The position numbers and the translations under genes are program-made. Of a stretch of 41,060 nt of DNA, positions 16,093-24,118 are shown piece by piece (position 1 is the stretch's first letter; the number at the start of each line of letters is the position of its first letter). Below the pieces are notes generated by a model. The model saw nothing but the letters and a program-made list of their open reading frames with translations, had not been told where the DNA came from and searched no databases. The stretch lies in assembly GCA_019084435.1 (NCBI GenBank), contig JAHRFV010000208.1, positions 1 to 41,060 of the forward strand, written 5' to 3'. This DNA comes from Dethiosulfatibacter sp. (GTDB taxonomy: Bacteria; Bacillota_A; Clostridia; Tissierellales; Dethiosulfatibacteraceae).

Positions 16093-17115
16093 ATGGATAA
16101 AAACCGAAAGTTTCTACTGATACTACTTGCGTTCATATCCGTTATTGGTATAGGTGTATATGGTTATGCTACACTTCTGAATGTTAGTTTTATCGATGCA
16201 CTCTATATGACGGCCATAACTATATCGACTGTAGGTTATGGTGAAGTGGGACTGATGACCAGCCAAGCAAAATTGTTTACGATTTTCATCATATTTTCCG
16301 GATTGAGTGTAGTTGGTTACGGATTTACAAGTATTGTCGCCTTCTTTTTCGAAGGCGAGTTGAAAGACGCTTGGAGGAGAAGAAGAATGGAAACCAGAAT
16401 CAAAGCTTTAAAGAATCATTACATTGTATGTGGAGCTGGGGAAGTTGGTCAAACTGTTATAGAACAATTTCAAATCAACAACCTGCCTTTTGTTGTATTG
16501 GAGAAGACAGAGAGCAGGGTTGAAGAATTGAGAGAGGAAGATGTACTTGTTATCAAAGATGACGCTACTAGTGAAGATGCCTTGATAAAAGCAGGGATCA
16601 ATCAGGCAAAAGGTATTGTATGCACTCTGGCTACTGATGCTGATAACGTCTTTACAGTCCTGACAGCCCGGCAGCTGAATGAAGACATTTATATCATTGC
16701 AAAAGCCATTGAGAAAAACGCCCATAAAAAACTAAAAAAAGCCGGAGCAAACAATACGATATCACCAAATGAAATTGGTGGTCGAAGGATTGCAGCTATG
16801 TTGATCAGGCCGTCAGTCATTTCATTTTTGGATATTATCACACAAGCGGATGATGTCATACTGGATTTAGAGGAAGTCACCATATGCTCCAATTCCGATT
16901 TGGTAGGACTTAGTCTTAGAGAAGCTAAAATCCCGGAAAAAACGGGTTTGATTATTTTAGCTATCAAAGGATTTGGAGACAAAAAATTGAGATTCAATCC
17001 CAAATCTGATGAGGTGTTAAAAGAAGGTGACACAATGATTGCCATGGGCAGAGGCGAACAAGTCGACATACTTAAGAAGATTGCCTGTGATGATTATAGG
17101 GCATCGATACTTTAA
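16093..17115 (+). CDS. Two-helix potassium channel with RCK (TrkA-N/TrkA-C) domain
   Basis: Ion channel of the MthK/Kch type, 340 residues. TM1 lies at about 7-28, the selectivity filter TVGYG at 46-50 and TM2 at about 60-85. The cytoplasmic RCK domain begins at 108 with the Rossmann motif VCGAGEVGQ, and a TrkA-C domain occupies about 255-335 (LREAKIPEKTGLIILAIKG). Residues are those expected of a functional K+ channel gated by ligand or Ca2+/nucleotide. It starts three bases after the aminopeptidase stop with GAAAGGTGAG as ribosome site, so it seems co-transcribed although no metabolic link is evident. Confidence 0.9.
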   Translation: MDKNRKFLLILLAFISVIGIGVYGYATLLNVSFIDALYMTAITISTVGYGEVGLMTSQAKLFTIFIIFSGLSVVGYGFTSIVAFFFEGELKDAWRRRRMETRIKALKNHYIVCGAGEVGQTVIEQFQINNLPFVVLEKTESRVEELREEDVLVIKDDATSEDALIKAGINQAKGIVCTLATDADNVFTVLTARQLNEDIYIIAKAIEKNAHKKLKKAGANNTISPNEIGGRRIAAMLIRPSVISFLDIITQADDVILDLEEVTICSNSDLVGLSLREAKIPEKTGLIILAIKGFGDKKLRFNPKSDEVLKEGDTMIAMGRGEQVDILKKIACDDYRASIL

Positions 17116-17148
17116 TATATGTATTTGGAAACTGACAGAGGTGACAAA

Positions 17149-18306
17149 ATGAAGCAAATATATATGGACAATGGCGCCACATCATTTCCCAAAGCTCCCG
17201 GTGTGGCGGAAAGGGTCTATGATTATCTTATAAAAGTTGGAACGAATCTGAACAGAAGCAATTACGGGTCGTCCTATGTGGCTGAAAGTGTTACATATGA
17301 GACTAGGGAGCTGGTATGCTCGCTGTTTAAATATGACAAACCTGAAAATGTTGTCTTTACGAAAAATGTGACTGAGAGTTTGAATGTTTTAATTAAGGGA
17401 ATCTTCAAGAGCGGGGATCATGTCCTGATATCCTCTATGGAGCATAATGCCGTGATGAGACCTCTAAACGGGATGGAAAAGAAGGGTATTTCTTATACCA
17501 AAATAATTTCTGACAGAGAAGGTGTTCTTGATGTCAAAGACATTGAAAAATTCATTCGTCCAAATACTAAGGGTTTAATTATGACTCATGCTTCTAATGT
17601 CTGTGGTACAACAATCGATATTGAGAAAGTTGGAAAGATTTGCAAACAGAATGGACTTCTATTCATTGTTGACACGGCACAGACTGCCGGACTTTTAGAC
17701 ATTGACTATTACAAAATGAATATGGATGCCCTTGCATTTACCGGACATAAAAGTCTTCTGGGACCTCAGGGAATCGGTGGATTTGTTATTAATGACAGAT
17801 TGGCTGAACAGATGGGTACTTTAATAGAAGGCGGGACAGGAAGTCTTTCGGATATTGAAGTACAGCCGGGTTTTATGCCCGACAAATTTGAGTCTGGTAC
17901 CCTTAATATTCCTGGAATATTTGGGTTGAATGAAGCGCTTAAATATATTATTCGGGAAACTCCGGAAGCTATTAGAGTTAAAGAGATGACTCTGACAGGC
18001 ATTTTTATTGAAGCTTTGCTAAATATGAAATATGTTGAGTTAATTGGCAGAAAAAGCATCTTGAATCGAACTGGAATTGTCTCAATCGATTTCAAAAAAG
18101 ATGACAATGGCATCATGGCACAGAGGTTATTTGAGTCTTTTGGGATAACGACCAGAAGTGGCTTGCATTGTTCTCCCTCTGCCCATCAGACGCTAGGGAC
18201 GTTCCCGAGAGGAACTGTTAGGTTTGGGATAAGTCATTTTATGTCAGATGATGACATACGCTATGCTATCGATTCAGTCTACCAGTTACAAAAAATCATG
18301 GGTTGA
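17149..18306 (+). CDS. Class V aminotransferase, cysteine desulfurase family (TIGR01977-like)
   Basis: PLP enzyme of 385 residues. IYMDNGATSFPKAP at the N-terminus, the PLP lysine in TGHKSLLGPQG (Lys201) and the active-site cysteine in GLHCSP (Cys341) within TRSGLHCSPSAHQTLGTFPRG match the Enterococcus EF2568-type subgroup of cysteine desulfurase-like proteins, known from selenium-dependent molybdenum hydroxylase loci. Likely activity: removal of S or Se from cysteine or selenocysteine. The longest frame opens at 17,119, but GAGGTG lies just before the ATG at 17,149. Last gene of this operon; its 3' end overlaps the convergent hydrolase gene by 11 bases and no terminator is seen. Confidence 0.85.
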   Translation: MKQIYMDNGATSFPKAPGVAERVYDYLIKVGTNLNRSNYGSSYVAESVTYETRELVCSLFKYDKPENVVFTKNVTESLNVLIKGIFKSGDHVLISSMEHNAVMRPLNGMEKKGISYTKIISDREGVLDVKDIEKFIRPNTKGLIMTHASNVCGTTIDIEKVGKICKQNGLLFIVDTAQTAGLLDIDYYKMNMDALAFTGHKSLLGPQGIGGFVINDRLAEQMGTLIEGGTGSLSDIEVQPGFMPDKFESGTLNIPGIFGLNEALKYIIRETPEAIRVKEMTLTGIFIEALLNMKYVELIGRKSILNRTGIVSIDFKKDDNGIMAQRLFESFGITTRSGLHCSPSAHQTLGTFPRGTVRFGISHFMSDDDIRYAIDSVYQLQKIMG

Positions 18307-19021
18307 TCATTTCAATAATTGCCATAACTGTTTTCAATCTTTGTTCTTCAGGATTGATTAACGCTAAACCATCACCATTTTGTTCACCATAACTCCCAAA
18401 ATATGCATGATTTCCTCCGGCTATTTCGTAATAAATAGTATAAGGAGGATTATTTGTTTGGGTTTTGATGAAGCTATCTTGGTTGAGGATTTTATCTTCA
18501 GATCCATAAACGCTAAGCATTTTTATATTTGTTGGGCTTAAGTCGCTGGACACATAAGCACCTAACAATACGATACCTTCGATTTTTTGACTGTTTTCAG
18601 AGGCGTATTGGCTTGCCATGGCACCTCCCAAAGAATGACCGGCGATATACCAACTTGTGATTTCTGGGTTGGCGCTTATGATATCATCTGCTTTGTTTAT
18701 GCCAAATACAGCAAGATTAAATGGCATTTTGACCAAAAAAACATGATAGTTATTTAAAGCCAACTCATTGCAAAGAGGTGAATAAGCTATGTGCTCAACC
18801 TTTCCACCCGGATAAAAAATGATTCCGACATCTGAGGATTGTTCAGGACTAAACGTCACTAGGGCATCATTCACTTCAATCAAAACATTTTGACTGGTGG
18901 TTAGAGCCTTTATAGCGACATCATCTGCTCTGTAAAAGTCTAGTGTGTAGACAAAGAAACCACCAAATGCAAGTAGAGCTATTACTAATAGCGAAATGAA
19001 TATTTTTTTCAGGTGTTTCAT
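18296..19021 (-). CDS. Membrane-anchored alpha/beta hydrolase
   Basis: Predicted extracytoplasmic hydrolase of 241 residues (alpha/beta hydrolase, PF12695-like). An N-terminal helix at about residues 7-27 acts as an uncleaved anchor or signal. The fold is visible from IIFYPGGKVEH (oxyanion region), the nucleophile elbow GHSLGG (Ser130), Asp176 in GSEDK and His205 in GGNHAYFG, giving a complete Ser-Asp-His triad. The start at 19,021 follows GGAGGT; an upstream ATG at 19,033 is part of the same region but lacks a ribosome site. It is convergent with the aminotransferase gene. Substrate unknown (ester or lipid). Confidence 0.85.
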   Translation of the reverse strand: MKHLKKIFISLLVIALLAFGGFFVYTLDFYRADDVAIKALTTSQNVLIEVNDALVTFSPEQSSDVGIIFYPGGKVEHIAYSPLCNELALNNYHVFLVKMPFNLAVFGINKADDIISANPEITSWYIAGHSLGGAMASQYASENSQKIEGIVLLGAYVSSDLSPTNIKMLSVYGSEDKILNQDSFIKTQTNNPPYTIYYEIAGGNHAYFGSYGEQNGDGLALINPEEQRLKTVMAIIEMINP

Positions 19022-19132
19022 AAGAACCTCCATGATATGCAGATGATTTTAGTACAATAATATATCCATTATATCATCAATAAGAATTAGAACACTAAAA
19101 ATTTTGGAATTCTATTGTCTTCATTAACTAAC

Positions 19133-19138
19133 TATAAT
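19133..19138 (+). promoter_or_regulatory. Possible -10 element upstream of the DUF4438 gene
   Basis: A perfect TATAAT stands 79 bases before the start. The -35 region is poor: the 17-base position reads TTCTAT, while TTGTCT is only 12 bases away. Promoter placement is tentative. Confidence 0.35.
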
Positions 19139-19171
19139 ACAATAATTAACGAAGTATGCTAATGATATCAT

Positions 19172-19199
19172 TTGGATTGCAGCATGACTGCATGTCCAA
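19172..19199 (+). promoter_or_regulatory. Leader hairpin just before the DUF4438 ribosome site
   Basis: TTGGA (19,172-19,176) and TGCAG (19,178-19,182) pair with CTGCA (19,188-19,192) and TCCAA (19,195-19,199), forming a two-part stem with a five-base loop. It ends four bases before the AAGGAGG at 19,204, so folding could affect translation. It does not match a riboswitch class that I recognise. Confidence 0.45.
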
Positions 19200-19216
19200 T
19201 AATAAGGAGGTTTATT

Positions 19217-20068
19217 TTGAAATCAAATAAAGAAAAACTGGTAATTCAATCCGCTCAGGGGAAGATACACAATCCGACAGCCAGAACACCCTACAGAGTG
19301 AATAGAGAAGGGCTCGGTGAAGTTTTGCCCTCAGTTGGAGGGATTTGCTACAATGTAAAGGTTGGAGACAATTGCATGAATCTAGCCGGTGACCATGTGG
19401 AGCCCGGCGTCAGTATCAAGAATGATATTGAGATAGAGAACAATGCTCTGATGCTTCTTGCCGGCATCGGAAATGAAGCGAAAGTTATGACGGGCGAAGC
19501 TAAAGGGGCAAAAGGATATGTTACAGGAATGCATGGCGGGATTGAACATGTTATTATTCATTTCAACCCTGAAGATATGGAGAATATGGCAATCAACGAT
19601 ACCATATTGGTAAAATGTCATGGTCTGGGATTTCAATTAGAAAACTATAAAGAGATAAAATTCATGAACATAGATCCCAATCTAATCGAAAGAATGCCAA
19701 TAGAAGAAAAAAACGGCAGTCTTTATATGCCAGTTGTGACAGAAGTGCCAGCTCATCTTATGGGTTCTGGCATAGGAAGTGCCACTGCTGTATCGGGAGA
19801 TTATGATATTATGACTGGAGATTTAGAAGCTTATGATAAGTATGGATTAGGAAAACTTCGTTTTGGTGATTTTGTCATGTTGAAGGATTGTGATAATACT
19901 TATGGAAGACAATATCTAAAAGGGTCTATATCAATCGGTGTTGTGGTACATAGTGATTGTATCTTGTCAGGACATGGACCGGGGATAGCGGTTGTAGCAA
20001 GCTGTAAGACGGATAAACTAAAAGGTAAAATTGACAAGAATGCCAATGTAGTCAATTATATGAAATAA
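19217..20068 (+). CDS. DUF4438 family protein
   Basis: A conserved protein of unknown function, 283 residues, recognised as DUF4438, a family seen mostly in anaerobic Clostridia and relatives. No signal peptide or membrane helix. Glycine-rich conserved stretches include PSVGGICYNVKVGDNCMNLAGDH near the N-terminus, GEAKGAKGYVTGMHGGIEHV in the middle and SGHGPGIAVVAS at the end; the repeated acidic and His residues hint at a metal or ligand site, but no catalytic chemistry can be assigned. The frame opens at 19,172, yet AAGGAGG at 19,204 is correctly spaced for a TTG at 19,217. It is a single-gene unit with its own terminator. Confidence 0.75.
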   Translation: MKSNKEKLVIQSAQGKIHNPTARTPYRVNREGLGEVLPSVGGICYNVKVGDNCMNLAGDHVEPGVSIKNDIEIENNALMLLAGIGNEAKVMTGEAKGAKGYVTGMHGGIEHVIIHFNPEDMENMAINDTILVKCHGLGFQLENYKEIKFMNIDPNLIERMPIEEKNGSLYMPVVTEVPAHLMGSGIGSATAVSGDYDIMTGDLEAYDKYGLGKLRFGDFVMLKDCDNTYGRQYLKGSISIGVVVHSDCILSGHGPGIAVVASCKTDKLKGKIDKNANVVNYMK

Positions 20069-20088
20069 TTAAATATAATAATGATTGG

Positions 20089-20116
20089 AACGGGTTGTCT
20101 TCAGCCCGTTTTTTTC
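20089..20116 (+). terminator. Rho-independent terminator after the DUF4438 gene
   Basis: AACGGGTTG and CAGCCCGTT form a 9-bp stem (one G-U pair) with a short loop, followed by seven T, 20 bases after the stop codon. Confidence 0.9.
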
Positions 20117-20130
20117 ATCAAAAATAGTCA

Positions 20131-20159
20131 TTGATTTATATTCGTGAAAACGTTATAAT
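20131..20159 (+). promoter_or_regulatory. Strong predicted promoter of the ATC hydrolase-liv-dha block
   Basis: TTGATT (20,131-20,136) and TATAAT (20,154-20,159) with an exact 17-base spacer. Transcription should begin near 20,166, leaving a leader of about 100 bases. It is the only good promoter I see ahead of the ten same-strand genes up to 30,325. Confidence 0.75.
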
Positions 20160-20165
20160 AAAAAA

Positions 20166-20231
20166 TGAGATTAAAAAAATAAAAATCTCAAAATGAGAAT
20201 AAATTAATCATACTGTATCAAAATGTTTGAT
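20166..20231 (+). promoter_or_regulatory. Leader with two inverted repeats ahead of the ATC hydrolase gene
   Basis: The AT-rich leader holds TGAGATT (20,166-20,172) facing AATCTCA (20,184-20,190), right at the predicted transcript start, and a perfect 6-3-6 dyad ATCAAA-ATG-TTTGAT (20,217-20,231). Either could be an operator or an RNA hairpin. They end about 20 bases before the GGGAGG ribosome site. Confidence 0.4.
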
Positions 20232-20266
20232 TTGTTCACTGAATTGTTTTTAAAGGGAGGTCTACT

Positions 20267-20764
20267 ATGACGAAAATCAACAATTTCAAGAAACAACAGG
20301 AAGATGACACAACAGAAATGATGAGAGCGGCAATTGAGCACAGAGCAACTTGGATGGCACTGACTTATCTGGAAGCAAAAGAAAGCGGTTGTGACGCAGA
20401 AAAAATAACCAGGGCAGCTATCAGGAAAACTGGCAATATAACGGGCAAAAAAATCAAAGAGGCTATGGAAAATAAAAACAGCCTGGTTGACTTCAGGTAT
20501 GCATTTTTAAGCTCACAAGTATTGAAAAACTTTGAAATGGATATCAAAGAATTGGTAGATAATACTTTTAATGTAGAGTTCAATTATTGCGCGCTGGTCA
20601 ATGCCTGGCAAAAGCTAGATATAGACGATGAGACAATTGACTTGCTTTGCGATATGGCTATGGATGGAGACAGAGGTATAGCAGAAGCTATAGGCGTTAG
20701 TTTTGAATTAGGCGATACTATTGCAAAAGGCTGTGCGACATGCAAACTACATTTCAAAAAATAA
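20267..20764 (+). CDS. L-2-amino-thiazoline-4-carboxylate hydrolase family protein
   Basis: Small cytoplasmic protein, 165 residues, resembling PF14196, the family of L-2-amino-thiazoline-4-carboxylic acid (ATC) hydrolase, which in Pseudomonas opens the thiazoline ring of ATC on the way to L-cysteine. The clearest match is the C-terminal FELGDTIAKGCATCKLHFKK, together with EHRATWMALTYLEA near residue 30 and the central VEFNYCALVNAW. The family is broad and most members are untested, so the reaction is not proven. ATG at 20,267 with AAAGGGAGG upstream. It is the first gene of the long block and is followed after 22 bases by the importer's binding protein, which suggests it acts on the imported compound. 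Confidence 0.62.
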   Translation: MTKINNFKKQQEDDTTEMMRAAIEHRATWMALTYLEAKESGCDAEKITRAAIRKTGNITGKKIKEAMENKNSLVDFRYAFLSSQVLKNFEMDIKELVDNTFNVEFNYCALVNAWQKLDIDDETIDLLCDMAMDGDRGIAEAIGVSFELGDTIAKGCATCKLHFKK

Positions 20765-20786
20765 ATCATATTAACAGGAGAGGGAA

Positions 20787-21917
20787 ATGAAAAAAATGAA
20801 GAAGTTTATAAGCTTAGTTTTACTGGTTGCTTTATTGGTAGCTTCACTGGCAGGTTGTGCGACGACTCCAAAAGAATCTGAGACAATCAAAATTGCATTG
20901 GCCGCACCACAGACAGGAGATTTCGCAGAATATGGCACAGGATTTAAGAATGCCGTTGAAATGATGGTTGGTGAATGGAATGACAATGGTGGCGTTTTAG
21001 GAAAACAAATTGAATTAGTCGTCTACGACGATAAGAACAATGGTGAAGAAGCAGCAACAATAGCTGAAAAAATCACAAGCGACAAAGACATCCTCGGAGT
21101 AGTTGGTCACTTTGCAAGTGGTGTTTGTATGGCAGCTAGTCCTAAGTATCAGGAAGCTGGAATCGTAAATATATCACCGTCAGCATCACATCCTGATTTC
21201 ACTAAAGAAGGCGATTATATTTTCAGAAACAATACTGTAATAAGTATAGAGGCACAAGCAGCAGTTGAAATTGCAACTGAATTGTTTGGAAAAACAAAAG
21301 TGGGTATTCTATCTGTAAGAACTGACTGGGGAACAAACACAGCAGAAATCACTAAAGGTTTAGTTGAAGCAGCTGGAGCAGAAGTTGTAGATCATCAAGA
21401 AGTACTGGAAGGTACAGTTGATTTCAGTCCAAATATTTCAAGACTTCACAATGCAGGCGCAGAAGTTATTATAGTTGCTGCTATGTATAACACTTTAGCA
21501 CCATTTGCAACACAATATAAAGAAACGAATTCGGATATAATGCTGGTTGGTTTTTCAAATGCTTACAGCAGACAATTAATCGAGCTTGCAGGAGAAAGTG
21601 CGGAAGGTATTCATTTTCCAACTCAGTTCTTTGATGGTTCTCCAGATGAGAATGTTTCAACATTTGTAAATGCTTACAATGCAAAATATGGTTCTAATCC
21701 AAGTAGTTTGACAGCTCAGGCTTATGATAGCGCTGGAATGATTTTAACTGCAATCAAAAATGCTAACAGCACTGATAGAGCAGCTATAAAAGATGAATTA
21801 ACTATAATAAAATACGAAGGCGTAACAGGATATACTGAATTCAATGAATCTAGAGATTCAGTGAGACCTTTTACAGTAGTAAAAATAGAGAATGGTGAGT
21901 TTGTACAAGTCAACTGA
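20787..21917 (+). CDS. Branched-chain amino acid-type ABC transporter, substrate-binding lipoprotein
   Basis: Periplasmic-binding-protein-fold receptor (LivJ/LivK type, Peripla_BP_6), 376 residues. A lipoprotein signal is clear: basic MKKMKK, a hydrophobic core and the lipobox LAGC with Cys23. The mature domain begins with IKIALAAPQTGDFAEYGTGFKNAVEM, the standard opening of this family, and VGHFASGVCMAASPKYQEAGI carries the first binding loop. Ribosome site GGAGAGGG. The ligand of Liv-type receptors ranges from leucine to amides, urea and aromatic acids, so it cannot be read from sequence; neighbours hint at a sulfur amino acid or thiazoline. Confidence 0.92.
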   Translation: MKKMKKFISLVLLVALLVASLAGCATTPKESETIKIALAAPQTGDFAEYGTGFKNAVEMMVGEWNDNGGVLGKQIELVVYDDKNNGEEAATIAEKITSDKDILGVVGHFASGVCMAASPKYQEAGIVNISPSASHPDFTKEGDYIFRNNTVISIEAQAAVEIATELFGKTKVGILSVRTDWGTNTAEITKGLVEAAGAEVVDHQEVLEGTVDFSPNISRLHNAGAEVIIVAAMYNTLAPFATQYKETNSDIMLVGFSNAYSRQLIELAGESAEGIHFPTQFFDGSPDENVSTFVNAYNAKYGSNPSSLTAQAYDSAGMILTAIKNANSTDRAAIKDELTIIKYEGVTGYTEFNESRDSVRPFTVVKIENGEFVQVN

Positions 21918-21931
21918 TCAACAGGTTCTTG

Positions 21932-21964
21932 GGTTCAGGGGGTGTTTCAAACGCCGTCTGAACC
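21932..21964 (+). other. Hairpin 1 behind the binding-protein gene
   Basis: GGTTCAG (21,932-21,938) pairs with CTGAACC (21,958-21,964); inside, GGTG pairs with CGCC around TTTCAAA. The left arm is part of a short sequence repeated in inverted orientation at 37,385-37,406. No U tract follows, so it is probably an mRNA 3'-end stabiliser rather than a terminator. Confidence 0.6.
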
Positions 21965-21974
21965 TTAGAAACCG

Positions 21975-22047
21975 TTATCCAGGGACTCTACAGTACTTAT
22001 CTCCCACTTATAGAGGTGGGAGTCTTAGCACTGTTAGTCATCGGATA
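21975..22047 (+). other. Large imperfect palindrome in the liv intergenic region
   Basis: TTATCC, GGACT, ACAGT and CTCCCAC on the left meet GTGGGAG, ACTGT, AGTC and GGATAA on the right in mirror order around the loop TTATAGAG, forming one long stem broken by small internal loops. The layout resembles a structured RNA or the hairpin end of an IS200/IS605-type or MITE-like element; no transposase gene is present. Nature undecided. Confidence 0.55.
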
Positions 22048-22067
22048 AATAGAACAATTTGAGTGAT

Positions 22068-22118
22068 GGTCAGATTAACGCATGCTTTACAGCTGATGAT
22101 CTGGCCTTCTCTTTTTGG
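22068..22118 (+). terminator. Possible attenuating terminator before livH
   Basis: GGTCAGAT (22,068-22,075) and ATCTGGCC (22,099-22,106) form an 8-bp stem with one G-U pair and a 23-base loop, followed by TTCTCTTTTT. It lies between the binding-protein gene and the permease genes, and would lower downstream expression relative to the receptor. Confidence 0.55.
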
Positions 22119-22170
22119 TTGCTTGCACATGAAGACATATTGGTGATAAGATTGCAAAGAGGTGAAAAAT

Positions 22171-23046
22171 TTGGTATTAGAACAGCTTTTTAATGGTTTG
22201 ACAATAGGCATCATATATGCATTAATAGCAGTAGGTTACTCTTTGGTATTCGGCATACTTAGACTAGTAAATTTTTCTCACGGTTCTGTTTATGCTTTTG
22301 GAGCACATATGTCACTGGTATTTATATCAATGGAATTTGGGTTGATTCCAGCCGTTGCTCTCAGTATCATCTTTACAGGTTTATTGGGTGTAACAATAGA
22401 TAAATTTGCTTTGGAACCCCTTAGAAATAAGGGCTCGAAACCTATTGCCGCGTTGATTACTACTATAGGCATATCATATATAATACAAAATATGCTTATG
22501 ATTTTATTTGGCAGTGAAACAAAAAGATTTCCTAAATTGTTTGATTATGGAAATGTGCAATTCTTTAACATCAGCATAGGGATGACTCAAGTAACTATTT
22601 TTATTGTATCATTAGCACTGCTGCTTATCCTAACGTTTTTAATTAATTATACTAAAATTGGATTGGCAATGAGAGGTGTTGAGCAGAATCCAAAGGCTTC
22701 ATATTTAATGGGTGTAAATGTTAACCGTATCATCACTTTCACATTCTTTTTAGGAGGCGTGTCAGCAGCTATAGCAGGGACATTGGTCAGCGGCTACTAT
22801 CAGATGGTTTATCCAGGAATGGGATTTATGCCAGGTTTAAAGGCGTTTTCCGCAGCTGTTCTCGGAGGCATAGGAATACTATATGGAGCAGTGTTTGGAG
22901 GATTGGTGGTAGGAGTGTCAGAGACATTTGCTGCAACATATTTGGGTGGAAGCTACAGAGATGCAATTGCTTTTGTTATTTTAATACTCGTTTTATTGAT
23001 CAGACCCAATGGGATATTTGGCAAGAAAGGTATAAATAAGGTGTAA
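22171..23046 (+). CDS. livH: Branched-chain amino acid-type ABC transporter, permease LivH
   Basis: Integral-membrane permease, 291 residues, about eight helices. The family opening is clear (LFNGLTIGIIYALIAVGYSLVFGILRLVNFSHG), as is the cytoplasmic coupling region GLAMRGVEQNPKASYLMGVNVNRII near residue 175. A GTG at 22,162 opens the frame three codons earlier but forms part of the AGAGGTG ribosome site; the TTG at 22,171, six bases after it, is the likelier start. Works with LivM, LivG, LivF and the upstream lipoprotein. Confidence 0.9.
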   Translation: MVLEQLFNGLTIGIIYALIAVGYSLVFGILRLVNFSHGSVYAFGAHMSLVFISMEFGLIPAVALSIIFTGLLGVTIDKFALEPLRNKGSKPIAALITTIGISYIIQNMLMILFGSETKRFPKLFDYGNVQFFNISIGMTQVTIFIVSLALLLILTFLINYTKIGLAMRGVEQNPKASYLMGVNVNRIITFTFFLGGVSAAIAGTLVSGYYQMVYPGMGFMPGLKAFSAAVLGGIGILYGAVFGGLVVGVSETFAATYLGGSYRDAIAFVILILVLLIRPNGIFGKKGINKV

Positions 23047-23050
23047 TGAT

Positions 23051-24085
23051 ATGACAGCTATAAATGATTTTATCAATGGAAAAATCAGACTAATGCACAT
23101 TCTGACAGATAAGTATAAAAAGATACTTTATCCGATCCTTGCAATTCTCTTATTGGCTTTACCCTATATATTGAATTCTCAGTATTTGATGAGAATTGTC
23201 ATCATGATTTGCGTTTACAGTATTTTAGGTCTTTCTTTAGGTCTTATAACAGGATATGCAGGACAAACATCACTAGGACATGCTGCTTTTTATGCTATTG
23301 GTGCTTATGTATCAGCTTTGATTAGCGCTAATTTTGGAATCAGTTTCTTTATCACAGCTCCTATAGCTGCTATAATTGCGGCTCTTATGGGACTTCTTTT
23401 GGGACTACCGACATTGAGATTGTCGGGAACTTATTTGGCAATCACAACATTGGGATTCGCAGAAGTTGTCAGAATGATTTTGCTTAATTGGCAAAGTGTG
23501 ACCAATGGACCTTTAGGAATATCCAGAATTCCGAGACCCGAGTTGTTTGGCTTCGAGTTGACCATAGCCAATAACGGGTTATATTATCTGATATTGATTT
23601 TTCTTGTTTTCACAACAATTACTATATTCTTCATTGTGAACTCAAAAATTGGAAGAGCCTTGACGGCAATTAGAGATGATGAAATCGCTGCGATTATGAT
23701 GGGTGTGAAAACAACCTATTATAAAGTAATCGCATTTGTTGTCGCTGCGTTTTTTTCTGGTCTAGCAGGAGCTTTCTATGCGCACATGATTCGGTTTATA
23801 GATCCAAACACCTTTACTTTTGATACATCCATATTGATTCTCAGCATTGTTATTTTAGGCGGTATGGGCAGCATGAAGGGTATGTTTCTCGGTGCGTTTT
23901 TATTGATATCCTTTCCTGAAGCACTAAGATTTGTTCAAGAATACAGGTTTGTTATGTACGGCTTGATATTGGTATTGATGATGAGATATAGACCTCAAGG
24001 TTTGTTGGGCGGTCATAAGAAAACCGATTATAAATTCCCGAAGGGTGTTTTTAATGATGTGGGAAATGGTGAGACTGATGTTTGA
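23051..24085 (+). CDS. livM: Branched-chain amino acid-type ABC transporter, permease LivM
   Basis: Second permease, 344 residues, about ten helices, with the LivM hallmark GYAGQTSLGHAAFYAIGAY near residue 73 and the coupling loop GRALTAIRDDEIAAIMMGV near residue 205. ATG at 23,051 with AAGGTG, four bases after livH. An N-terminal extension of about 30 residues before the first helix is slightly longer than usual. Confidence 0.92.
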   Translation: MTAINDFINGKIRLMHILTDKYKKILYPILAILLLALPYILNSQYLMRIVIMICVYSILGLSLGLITGYAGQTSLGHAAFYAIGAYVSALISANFGISFFITAPIAAIIAALMGLLLGLPTLRLSGTYLAITTLGFAEVVRMILLNWQSVTNGPLGISRIPRPELFGFELTIANNGLYYLILIFLVFTTITIFFIVNSKIGRALTAIRDDEIAAIMMGVKTTYYKVIAFVVAAFFSGLAGAFYAHMIRFIDPNTFTFDTSILILSIVILGGMGSMKGMFLGAFLLISFPEALRFVQEYRFVMYGLILVLMMRYRPQGLLGGHKKTDYKFPKGVFNDVGNGETDV

Positions 24086-24118
24086 CTATAAAATCAAAAA
24101 TGAAGGAAGGTATTAAGA

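Noticed and set aside
21918..22170. T-box or riboswitch in the structured gap before livH
   Set aside because: No T-box consensus (AGGGTGGNACCGCG-like) or other riboswitch core that I know is present; the region is inside the operon, after the receptor gene, and better fits hairpin-based expression balancing or a mobile-element remnant.
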